Assembly (NCBI RefSeq): GCF_020880415.1
Contig: NZ_JAJIUJ010000049.1
Span: 62,001-126,000 of the forward strand
Reading direction: 5' to 3'
Source: Xanthomonas euvesicatoria pv. euvesicatoria
GTDB lineage: Bacteria; Pseudomonadota; Gammaproteobacteria; Xanthomonadales; Xanthomonadaceae
DNA: 64,000 nucleotides
A model generated the notes under the pieces. It did no database searches, was not told the DNA's origin, and saw only the letters and a program-made list of their open reading frames with translations. Both the position numbers and the translations under genes were made by a program. This document shows, in pieces, positions 19,137-26,916 of the stretch (positions within the stretch are counted from its first letter, which is position 1; each line of letters opens with the position of its first letter).

Positions 19137-19915
19137 TTGAATTCCCCCTGATTGCCGGGCAGAGACCAGCGCGCACCCAGGCGCGCGCCTCCAAAGACGG
19201 GATTGGAATAACGGTAGAGCTGGTTTAAAGCAGCCAGGCCACCTAGACGAATAATGGCGATTAGCCGCGAACATCGCTTGCAGGGAGAAGTTGAGTTAAT
19301 ACCACTCTCTATTCGCCGCGCCATTAAATTAATAGGCGATTCAATACGATTGAAACTGTGCTGAAGATCACTAACTCTCACCTCATCCATGACACAGGCC
19401 AGATCTGTGGACTGGTTTGCTCGTGCCCGCTAAATGCAGGTTTTTCAGCCTCATCTGTACTGACCCACACCATCTATGCCGGATTCATCACTTGCAAAGC
19501 GGAATTTTGAATTTTTTGAAGTGATTTGAACGGATGAGCCCGAGCTTGATAAAGCAGACTGATGCGCAATTGAGCTGGGCCGGCAACTTTGACTTATAAC
19601 AATCGCGTTCAACGAAACTTGCTGCGTTGCAAAGCCCGACACACCCTCCAGCAGGGTGCCAATCAGTTTCGGAGTTTGCTTTAGAGAGTAAGACCATTTT
19701 GTAGTCGACAGCGGACAGTGGAGTGCGGTATTTGTATATCGCGAGCGCAACAGCATGGTTTATTGTCGGGACTGCCAGGCAGCTCGACGTTTGCAGAAAA
19801 AATCGAAAGTGATTGGCTCGACACGTAGTTCGTGGAGTTTCCGTCACCTATCGATGACCTCGGTTTGTTTCTAGTAGCGGTGCAGTGTGTGATCTTCGAC
19901 ACGGAACCCGATGCC
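19137..19915. promoter_or_regulatory. AT-richer divergent intergenic region
   Basis: About 780 nt between the autotransporter (-) and the EAL protein (+). It is visibly richer in A/T than its surroundings, with tracts such as CCATTAAATTAATAGG and GAATTTTGAATTTTTTG. It must hold both promoters and may carry imported DNA. No recognisable gene, tandem TTCGC plant-inducible box or insertion-sequence end was found. Short open frames here resemble nothing known. Confidence 0.5.
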
Positions 19916-21700
19916 ATGACGCTTGCCCCGGACGACAAACCGCAGGATCGCCACTTCGACTGGTCAGGCGTGCCGATCGACCTGGGCGGCATGGAGCCCC
20001 TGGAGCAAATCGCACGATTGCTCTGCCATGCCCTGGTGGCACCGGCTGCTGCGCTGACCATCACGGAGGGCGGGCGCCTGCGTGTGCTGGCAGCGCGTGG
20101 CATCAGCAGCAGTCATGTCAGGCAGGCCATGGAGCTGTGCCAGCAGGTTCCGCCAGCGCCAAATGGCGTGACCGAGTTGATCGAGCATGCAACGCTTGCG
20201 CAAATTCAACTCGGCGATGCCGCGTTCCCCGGCTTGCCCGCGCGCTTCATCGCCTGCGTGCCCGTGGGTGCGCCGCAGACAGGAATTGCCGGAACCCTGT
20301 GCGTGATCGACACGCGCGAGCGACGGCTGGCAAGCCAGGAGCATCAGCAACTGCTGATGTTCGCCAACGTGGCTGCCGCACAGCTGGAACTGCAGTTCGG
20401 TGCGGGCCGACGCGAGCCGCACAGCGGCTTGCTCAATACGCGTCAGCTGCAATCGGATCTGGACGCCCTCGCCTTCGGCAGCCATAGCGTGCCTACCATT
20501 GCCGCGTTCATTGAGGTCTACGACACCCAGGCCGCCAACGAGGCGCGCCAGGCGCTGGGCATGCAGCCGCTGGAAGAGCTGGTTCGCCACGCCAGCTACG
20601 TGTTGACCCGCGCCTTGCGCGGCAAGGCCACCGTCTACCACGTGGCCTCGATGCGCTTTGCGTTCTTTCTGCTCAACTCCGCGCCGGACGAGATGGAAGA
20701 CCTGCTGCTGGATCTGCGCGACATGCTGCACAAGCCGGTGGATGCCGCCGGCGTACCGATGTCGCTGACCTTTCATGCCGGTGTGGTGCGCTTCGCCCCG
20801 CAGCAGCCGGACACCAACGATGTGATGCGCAAGGGCCTGGTGGCGCTGGGCGATGCCATCAACAACCATGCCATCGTGTGCTGGTACAGCGCTTCGCACG
20901 ACGATGCGATTCAACGCTCGTACCGCCTGGCGCTGGATGCCGAACAGGCCCTAAAAGCCGGCGATTTCCGGCTGGTGTTCCAGCCACGCATCAACCTTGA
21001 AGACTTATCGGTGACCGGCTTCGAGGCGTTGCTGCGCTGGCATCACGCCAGCCTCGGCCCGATCGGTCCCGACGAGTTCATCCCGCTCTTCGAAAAAACC
21101 GCACTGATGTGCACGGTCACCAATTGGGTGATCGAAAGCGCCTTGGTACAGCTGGCGGAATGGCGTACCCAGGGCTTGGATTTTTCCATCTCCATCAACC
21201 TGTCGTCGCGCGATTTCGGCAACATCAACCTGGCAGCGGATGTGATCAACCGCTGCAAGGACCTGGCGATTCCCACCACATGCATCGAACTGGAAATCAC
21301 CGAAGGCCGCTGGCTGCGCAGCAATGTCGAAGCGGTGCCGCGGCTGCGCGCGCTGCGCGATGCAGGCGTGAGCGTGGCCATCGACGATTTCGGCACCGGC
21401 TATAGCAACTTCGGCTATCTCACCGAGTTGCCGGTCAATGTGCTCAAGCTGGACCGGTCGCTGGTGACTGGCATCGCCACCAAAACCGGCATGCAGATGC
21501 GCGCCGAGGCGGTGGTGCGCCTGGCCAACGCGTTGGGTTATCGCACCGTGGCCGAGGGCATCGAGCACGCCGATGAGATTGCGTTGCTGCGGAGCTGGGG
21601 ATGCGATGAGGCGCAGGGGTATCTGCTCGCCAAACCCATGGAGGCGCATCTGGTGGCCGACTACGTCAAACAAACCGGGGCGCTGCAGCGTCTGCCGTAG
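19916..21700 (+). CDS. GAF / degenerate GGDEF / EAL cyclic-di-GMP phosphodiesterase
   Basis: Cytoplasmic cyclic-di-GMP signalling protein of 594 residues. Residues about 28-150 look like a GAF sensory domain. Residues about 165-315 resemble a GGDEF fold, but the signature is replaced by ASMRF, so diguanylate cyclase activity is not expected. Residues about 330-585 are an EAL domain with the catalytic set intact: FEALLRW (Glu 360), ISINLS, LEITEG, DDFGTGYS, LKLDRS, AEGIEH and QGYLLAKP. It is therefore predicted to hydrolyse c-di-GMP, possibly under control of the N-terminal domains. The ATG at 19916 was chosen; an in-frame GTG at 19832 would add 28 residues, and neither start has a strong ribosome-binding site. 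It stands alone. Confidence 0.88.
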   Translation: MTLAPDDKPQDRHFDWSGVPIDLGGMEPLEQIARLLCHALVAPAAALTITEGGRLRVLAARGISSSHVRQAMELCQQVPPAPNGVTELIEHATLAQIQLGDAAFPGLPARFIACVPVGAPQTGIAGTLCVIDTRERRLASQEHQQLLMFANVAAAQLELQFGAGRREPHSGLLNTRQLQSDLDALAFGSHSVPTIAAFIEVYDTQAANEARQALGMQPLEELVRHASYVLTRALRGKATVYHVASMRFAFFLLNSAPDEMEDLLLDLRDMLHKPVDAAGVPMSLTFHAGVVRFAPQQPDTNDVMRKGLVALGDAINNHAIVCWYSASHDDAIQRSYRLALDAEQALKAGDFRLVFQPRINLEDLSVTGFEALLRWHHASLGPIGPDEFIPLFEKTALMCTVTNWVIESALVQLAEWRTQGLDFSISINLSSRDFGNINLAADVINRCKDLAIPTTCIELEITEGRWLRSNVEAVPRLRALRDAGVSVAIDDFGTGYSNFGYLTELPVNVLKLDRSLVTGIATKTGMQMRAEAVVRLANALGYRTVAEGIEHADEIALLRSWGCDEAQGYLLAKPMEAHLVADYVKQTGALQRLP

Positions 21701-21830
21701 AGCCGCGGCGGTGCGCGGATGCGCCGGACAGGCAACCGCACCACGCCGCGCCGTGCGGATGCATGCGCCATGCCTTGCGATGCGATGCACGTCCAACCTG
21801 CTGCCTGCAATGCAGCAATGCTCCTAGCGC

Positions 21831-22529
21831 TCAACTGAGATCGTGCAGGTCCTTGCCCAGCGGCGCACTCAGTGCCCAATCGGAGAACCGCACCTTCAGA
21901 CCTGAGCGCTCGGGCGTGCAGCACATCGGTCCGACCAGATAGGCGCTTGCCGGCGGAAACGGACACAGCCGCACCAGCGGCCAGTGACGGCCATCCGCGG
22001 AGACCTGCAGGCGCAGCACACCATCGGCAACCGTGGCACGGATCCAGAAATCCTTGGGGTCGGCTTCGTAAGGACCAGTTGCCCAATCCGAAACCGGGTT
22101 GGTCAACACGCTGCTGAGCATGGCGCGCCCGTCGCTGAGTTCGATCCCGACCTTGACCCAGTGCTGCTCGTCCACCCGCACCATGATGCCGGCCTGGTCG
22201 TACAAGGCTTCGTACTGCGCGCGCACACGCAACTGCGCGGTGAAGCCCGCGCCCGCCTTGATGCCCAGAAAGTGCCCGCTGTCGCGGGTGAATCCGTAAT
22301 GCGTCTTGCGCCAGAAGTCGGTCGCCTGGTCGGTCACCACATCCAACGTGTCGCCGTTGATATCGAGTGTCTTCGGCCGGTTGAGCCAGGTTCCGGCGTG
22401 CCAGCTGCTGTCCTGCACCATGGTTTTCCTCGGGTCGGTCTGTTGTGCAAACGCGCCAGCACTGAGCGTCATCCCGACCACGCCAGCCAACACGCGCCTG
22501 CGTGCGCCGGCGAATGCATCGTGTTGCAT
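21831..22529 (-). CDS. Secreted DUF1349 (concanavalin-A-like) protein
   Basis: Predicted exported protein of 232 residues. The ATG at 22529 gives a signal peptide (ARRRVLAGVVGMTLSAGAFAQ, cleavage after AFA), whereas the longer upstream frame has none. The mature part has the DUF1349 pattern: DFWRKTHYGFTRDSGHFLG, a middle YEALYDQAGIMVRVDEQHWVK block, then LSSVLTNPVSDWATG and FWIRATVADGVLRLQVSADG. This is a jelly-roll fold related to lectin/glucanase domains and often labelled regulation of enolase protein 1 without evidence of enolase control. The substrate is unknown. It is monocistronic between the EAL gene and the carboxypeptidase-like gene. Confidence 0.82.
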   Translation of the reverse strand: MQHDAFAGARRRVLAGVVGMTLSAGAFAQQTDPRKTMVQDSSWHAGTWLNRPKTLDINGDTLDVVTDQATDFWRKTHYGFTRDSGHFLGIKAGAGFTAQLRVRAQYEALYDQAGIMVRVDEQHWVKVGIELSDGRAMLSSVLTNPVSDWATGPYEADPKDFWIRATVADGVLRLQVSADGRHWPLVRLCPFPPASAYLVGPMCCTPERSGLKVRFSDWALSAPLGKDLHDLS

Positions 22530-22861
22530 GGATCTGCGCTCCTGCGACTTATGAACGCGTAGTTTACGTGCTGTACGCGCAAGGCCGCATGGGTGCGACC
22601 CCTCCTCTGTTCGCCAGGCAGGCAAGGTGCCGGCCTGTGCTTCGACGATGCGCAGCCGTGCAGACGGGCCGCATACATGCGACGTCGCCGCAAAACCCAG
22701 GCCCGAATCCGCGCGAGCAATCGCGGCGCGCGGCGTACAGCGATTTGCCGGCCAACCCTGCCGCGTGGCGCCGAAGAGCGGCCAACAAACGTAGCGAACA
22801 GTCGTCAGGTGGGCCTGGCGGCTGTGCAGTCGTTTTGTTAGCTGCTCCAGGTGCCCTGCCC
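22530..22861. other. Non-coding gap
   Basis: About 330 nt between two - strand genes. I see no gene, terminator-like hairpin or repeat that I can defend here. Confidence 0.4.
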
Positions 22862-23782
22862 TCAGTGCTGCGCCAGTGCGTAATCGATTGCCGCGCAGAT
22901 TGCCGCCACCTGCGCAGCATTGCATTGGTCGGGTGTGGCGCGTGGGCTATCCGGATAGACCTCGGTGGTCGTGCGATACCGCGCATCGGTGACGCCGGCG
23001 CACAAGCCCAGTCGCCGCACCGGATAATTGATGACCCCATGCCCCACCACCGGTGCACCGATGAGCTGCCCATCCGCATAGGCAGGCGCGATATGCGTTA
23101 CCTCGGCCACCGCTGCGATCACCGCTTGCTGGAAGGCGGGCTGCGGATCTTCACTGTCGCCGACCAGGTAAAACCCGTCCGGAATGCTCCCCGGCACAAA
23201 CACCGCGCCGTCGCGCGCCGCCAACGCCGGGCGAAACTCGCTCTCGTCGCTATCGGTGGTTTCGTGCAGATCGATATGCACCAGCATTCGGCCGGAAATC
23301 GAGGCCACCAGCCGCATCAGCGCAGCCGACTCTTCGGCCGGGCTGTCGCGGCGAAACGCGCGATTCGGATCGACTGCATCGGCATTCCAACGCTGGATGC
23401 GTTCATAGCCCCAGGGATTGATGCACGGCGCCACCAGTAGATTGCATTTGCCTGCGTAGTCGGCAGCACGCTGTTGCAGGAATTGCAGCGCACCTTGCAC
23501 GCCGCTGGTTTCGTAGCCGTGCACGCCGCCGGTGACCAACACGCACGGCAGGCTGTCGTCCCACTGCGCGCTGCGCAGTGCCAGCAACGGATACTCCCCT
23601 TGCGCATGGGTAATGGTGCCGTACTGCACGCGCTCGTACTGTTCGGCCAGTGCGGCGACCTGCTGCACGACATCCTCCGCATAGCTGCGTTGCTGCAGCT
23701 GGCGTGCGCGCCATAGGGCGCGTTCCGGCTCACCCCACGGTTGCCCGGGCGTGCCGATCGGATACGTTGGGTTTGTCGTCAT
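22862..23782 (-). CDS. M14-family metallocarboxypeptidase-like protein
   Basis: Zinc-dependent carboxypeptidase/deacylase-like protein of 306 residues, cytoplasmic (no signal peptide). The zinc-binding first motif is GGVHGYETSG (His and Glu), and HIDLHETTDSDESEF supplies the third ligand region; substrate-binding Asn-Arg appears in VDPNRAFRR. Glu in TTTEVYPDSP near the C-terminus may be the general base. The family includes murein-peptide amidases and succinylglutamate desuccinylase-like enzymes; the exact substrate is open. The ATG at 23782 (MTTNPTYPIG) starts the conserved region. The frame stays open upstream only as a shadow of the DUF892 gene. Confidence 0.83.
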   Translation of the reverse strand: MTTNPTYPIGTPGQPWGEPERALWRARQLQQRSYAEDVVQQVAALAEQYERVQYGTITHAQGEYPLLALRSAQWDDSLPCVLVTGGVHGYETSGVQGALQFLQQRAADYAGKCNLLVAPCINPWGYERIQRWNADAVDPNRAFRRDSPAEESAALMRLVASISGRMLVHIDLHETTDSDESEFRPALAARDGAVFVPGSIPDGFYLVGDSEDPQPAFQQAVIAAVAEVTHIAPAYADGQLIGAPVVGHGVINYPVRRLGLCAGVTDARYRTTTEVYPDSPRATPDQCNAAQVAAICAAIDYALAQH

Positions 23783-23834
23783 TGCAGACACCGGTGCGAA
23801 GGAGCCGCCAAGGGTAAGCGCTCTGCGCACAGAA

Positions 23835-23860
23835 GCAAAAAGGCCCCGCGCTGCGGGGCC
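23835..23860 (-). terminator. Intrinsic terminator after the DUF892 gene
   Basis: GGCCCCGC/GCGGGGCC stem (23842-23849 and 23853-23860) with a 3-nt loop. Read on the - strand it is followed by CTTTTTGCTTC. It lies 24 nt beyond the DUF892 stop. Confidence 0.85.
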
Positions 23861-23883
23861 GATGAAACCTGCGTCGCTGATGT

Positions 23884-24393
23884 TTACTTCTTCGCCGTGA
23901 CCCCTGGGGTGGCGTCGCGGACCAGGAACTCTTCGGTCAACTCCGGCAGATGCGCCAACAGCCAATCGGCCATGGCCTGTTCCTGGGGCAGGATCTGCTC
24001 GCACACGCGCTGCGTTTCGGTATCGCCCACCGTCTTGGCGGCACCCAGCAAGGCGGTGTAGGTCGCGATCTCCAGGTTCTCGAACACATAGCTGGCCATC
24101 GCACCCTTGACGATTTCGTCGGAGGTGGTCATGCCGCCCATTGCCTGCCCGAACGCGGCCATCTTGCCCATGGCGTCCTTGATGATCGACGGCGAACCGC
24201 CCAGGCGCTCGATACACGATTCGACCAGGCGCTGTTGCCCCAGCGTCTCTTCCAGATGCTGCTCGATGCGGGCTTTGAGCTGGGGGTAGTGCTCGATGCG
24301 TGCGGCCTGGGCCTTGAGCATCTGCTCGGCCTGCTGCTCCATCGCATGCGCATCGCGCAGCCAGTCCATCAGGTTTTCTTGGGGTTCGGCCAT
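23884..24393 (-). CDS. Ferritin-like DUF892 (YciE/YciF-type) stress protein
   Basis: Ferritin-like four-helix protein of 169 residues. The start ATG at 24393 is preceded by AGGAG with ideal spacing. The family pattern is clear: LMDWLRDAHAMEQQAEQMLKAQ in helix 1, HLEETLGQQRLVESCIERLGG in helix 2, then ASYVFENLEIATYTALLGAAK and CEQILPQEQAMADWL carrying the Glu/His residues that would bind a di-iron centre. Such proteins accumulate under osmotic, oxidative or general stress; their enzymatic role is not settled. It ends in its own intrinsic terminator and appears monocistronic. The nearby KGG protein belongs to a similar stress class. Confidence 0.9.
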   Translation of the reverse strand: MAEPQENLMDWLRDAHAMEQQAEQMLKAQAARIEHYPQLKARIEQHLEETLGQQRLVESCIERLGGSPSIIKDAMGKMAAFGQAMGGMTTSDEIVKGAMASYVFENLEIATYTALLGAAKTVGDTETQRVCEQILPQEQAMADWLLAHLPELTEEFLVRDATPGVTAKK

Positions 24394-24944
24394 GGGGTTC
24401 TCCTGTGTGTTTGCGATATGTCCAGCCTGCAGCGGCGCGGATGAAAGATGTGACTGTTCCAAGTGAACGCTGCGTGCGACGTCTACGTGGCATTGACAGG
24501 ACGCAGAGGGACTGGCGGCTCCGCCTTCCACAGCCTGTTTGCATGTGGTCGCAACGGAACCGAGGATCTGCGTGGCGATCGCTGAGGGATCTGCATGCAA
24601 TGCGTGGGTCACTGACCGCGCTGACCATCTAAGGCACCGGGCCCTGCGACCAATGGTGGGGACGCTTCATGCCGCCGTGGCGCAGGTGAGCCCCAAACCG
24701 GGTGGGCTGCAAATCCTGCCGATGTTGGAAACGGCATTGTGGCTGGAGTGAAATTTTTCCATGCAATCGATGTCGGACATCAATGCACGACTGCAAAAAT
24801 TTCTCGCTTGCGCTTGATGCGTTGCACAGCAGGCGCTCATGAATCTTTCCAGGTGCACAGGCCATCACGCACGATGACGGCGTGCAAAAATCTGCAATCG
24901 ATTGCGCATTACCGCGTGCAGCAATCGGCTTGCTTCAAACCGAA
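24394..24944. other. Intergenic region, no supported gene
   Basis: About 550 nt without a convincing reading frame. It separates two stress genes transcribed on the - strand and should hold the promoter of the DUF892 gene. Confidence 0.4.
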
Positions 24945-24982
24945 AACAGCACAGGCGCTAGCCGCATGGGCGTAGCGCCTGT
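24945..24982 (-). terminator. Hairpin terminator after the KGG stress gene
   Basis: Perfect 10-bp stem ACAGGCGCTA/TAGCGCCTGT (24951-24960 and 24973-24982) with a 12-nt loop. Read on the - strand it is followed by GCTGTTTTCGG. It lies about 60 nt past the KGG gene stop. Confidence 0.65.
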
Positions 24983-25042
24983 GTCCAGCCTTCCGCAAGA
25001 TTCGCTCCCAAACCGGCGCGCCATGGCGCGCCGATGGCTGGA

Positions 25043-25300
25043 TTAAGCGGATTCTTCCTGCGGCTTGGCCTGCTTGGAACGCCCGCCCTTGCTGCCGATC
25101 CGCGACATGTGATCGCGATCGCGGCTCACGGCCTGGCCACCCTTACGGCCAGCTTCGCGCGCTTCGTCGCTGGTAAATTCGTGCGCATTGCCGCTGGCAT
25201 GCGCGGCTTTGCCGCCGCTACTCGCCAGCAGGCGGCGCTTCTCCGGATCCAATGCGGCAAAGCCGCGCCGGCTACGGGTCGTGTTTTGTCCGTCTTCCAC
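25043..25300 (-). CDS. KGG-repeat general stress protein
   Basis: Small hydrophilic protein of 85 residues with the KGG signature repeated: RGFAALDPEKRRLLASSGGKAAH, then DEAREAGRKGGQAVSRDRDHMSRIGSKGG. This resembles the stress-induced GsiB/YciG class. The start is a GTG at 25300 (VEDGQNTTRS), decided by an AGGAGG ribosome-binding site 4 nt upstream; the longer open frame has no such site. Such proteins are abundant under desiccation or stationary phase. Their molecular function is unknown. Confidence 0.88.
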   Translation of the reverse strand: MEDGQNTTRSRRGFAALDPEKRRLLASSGGKAAHASGNAHEFTSDEAREAGRKGGQAVSRDRDHMSRIGSKGGRSKQAKPQEESA

Positions 25301-26088
25301 TGTGCCTCCTCTCGATGCTTCGGTTACGCCTGGGTATTGGGCTAACCGCAACATTCGTGCCAACCCGGAAAGGCAGGCTCCGCGGTGCATTGCGGATGGA
25401 TGCAGGAAAAAACGGCTGCGCTCGCTGCGCAAATCTTGCACACCTTCGCATCGCCGGACGATTCGGCCTACCTCTTAGGTAGATAGCGCTATCACGGGGC
25501 GCAACCCGTCTGCAGCCGCTGGACGGGTTGCGCAGGCGCCGCAGGGATCAGCCGCTATGCCTGGACCAAGCGCCCGCCCCTGATGCAGGTGTGTTGCAAT
25601 CTCGCGTAGTCCGGCTGCGACGCACGGTGCGGGAACAGCCGTCAGCGTACAGCTCACTCATCGTCTGCGTGCGCCAGTTGCCCCGGTGTCGGCGTGCGCA
25701 GCGCCTCGCAAGGCGTGTGCTGCCGATGCCGCAGATCGCCCGGCCAATTCGCCACTGGACTGCCCAGACAGCGGCGCAGCCACAGGTTGAAACAGGCAGG
25801 GCCCGCACACAGACTGCGCGTGGATCTGGACGCGCACTGATGCGCCATCAACGCCTCAGGCGTTGCTACCCGCCTCGCGAAAGACTTAGCGGTTGGGTGC
25901 AAGTGGGTACCACTGGCCGATGTTGACGCCGGGCCGGAACCATTAGCCGTGCCGTGCCGTCCACGCCCGGATGCGGCTGCCCCAGAGGCTGGGCAAGCAG
26001 TCTCCGGACGCGCACGTACCATGTCGGGCGGCAACCGTGAGCCCGAATCGCCCTGCCCCGCAGCCGCGTCAGCGGTGGTGCGCCGCCC
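25301..26088. other. Long intergenic stretch, no supported gene
   Basis: Almost 800 nt between the KGG stress gene and the siroheme methyltransferase gene. It contains a perfect 12-bp inverted repeat (see separate entry). No open frame on either strand gives a recognisable protein; one - strand frame (about 25650-26030) is open but Pro/Arg-rich and low in conserved character. It may be a decayed gene. Confidence 0.45.
25499..25533. repeat. Perfect 12-bp inverted repeat
   Basis: GCGCAACCCGTC (25499-25510) and GACGGGTTGCGC (25522-25533) form a perfect stem with an 11-nt loop. No T-run follows on either strand, so it is not a classical intrinsic terminator. Confidence 0.7.
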
Positions 26089-26865
26089 TCACCCCACGGC
26101 CTGCACCACCATTGGCCCATCGCGGTCGTCGCACGCTGCCGCAGCTTCGGACAGAGCACCGCCCACCAGCAACAAGGTCGGCATGCCCGGTGGCAGCGCG
26201 GCGGCTGTCATCCCCAGCTCGCCCAGGGTGGTGAGGCGACGTTGCTGCTCCGGCCGTGTGGCGGCCTGCACGATGGCGGCGGGCGTGCTGGCCGGCAAAT
26301 GCGCCAGCAATGCAGCGGCCAGCGCATCCGCGCGGCGCAGGCCCATGTAGATACCCAGCGTCGTGCCGCTGGCCGCCAGCGCACCCCAATTCGGCTCGCC
26401 GTGGTCGTGCGTGTGCGCAGTGACGAAGGTGATGCCATGGCAATGGCTGCGATGGGTCAGCGAGACCTCCAGTGCGGCCGCCGCTGCGAAGGCCGCACTC
26501 ACGCCGTTGATCACCTGCACGCCGACGCCGGCACGCCGCAGAAAGGCGATCTCTTCGCCAGCGCGGCCGAACAGCAGCGCATCGCCCCCCTTCACGCGCA
26601 CCACGCGCAGGCCCTGCAACGCGTAGCGACGCATCAGCCGGCAGATGAACTCCTGCGGTGTCGAACGGCATCCGCCCCGTTTGCCCACCCGGATCACGCG
26701 CGCCTGCGGCGCAAGTTCGACGATCTCCGGGTTGGCCAGATCGTCGAGCAGCAGCACCTGCGCCGACGCCAGGGCCTTCACCGCCTTGATGGTGAGCAAT
26801 TCCAGGTCGCCCGGGCCGGCGGACAACAACACCACATCACGTGCGCAGGAAGGTGTGACTGACAT
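26089..26865 (-). CDS. cobA: Uroporphyrinogen-III C-methyltransferase (SUMT)
   Basis: Transfers two methyl groups from S-adenosylmethionine to uroporphyrinogen III to make precorrin-2, the first step toward siroheme, the cofactor of the nitrite reductase encoded upstream. 258 residues, a normal length for a stand-alone SUMT. Motifs: LLSAGPGDLELLTIKAVKAL (the GxGPGD loop), VIRVGKRGG, VRVKGGDALLFGRAGEE and VINGVSAAFAAAA, followed by LTHRSHCHGITFVTAH. It is the last gene of the nitrate assimilation operon, about 50 nt after the nitrate reductase, and has a GAGAACTCCC ribosome-binding region. It probably compensates for the shortened SUMT half of the siroheme synthase at 36.4-37.4 kb. Confidence 0.92.
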   Translation of the reverse strand: MSVTPSCARDVVLLSAGPGDLELLTIKAVKALASAQVLLLDDLANPEIVELAPQARVIRVGKRGGCRSTPQEFICRLMRRYALQGLRVVRVKGGDALLFGRAGEEIAFLRRAGVGVQVINGVSAAFAAAAALEVSLTHRSHCHGITFVTAHTHDHGEPNWGALAASGTTLGIYMGLRRADALAAALLAHLPASTPAAIVQAATRPEQQRRLTTLGELGMTAAALPPGMPTLLLVGGALSEAAAACDDRDGPMVVQAVG

Positions 26866-26916
26866 GGGAGTTCTCGTTGGGTGTGGAGGGACGGTGCATT
26901 CAGAGGACAGGTGCAC

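Noticed and set aside
23783..24628. A long N-terminal extension of the carboxypeptidase-like protein across the DUF892 gene
   Set aside because: The extension is the out-of-frame shadow of DUF892. An intrinsic terminator lies between the two genes and the conserved protein starts at 23782.
26068..26671. Other-frame open frames in the SUMT gene
   Set aside because: They lack methyltransferase motifs. The annotated frame has the complete GxGPGD and KGGD signatures.
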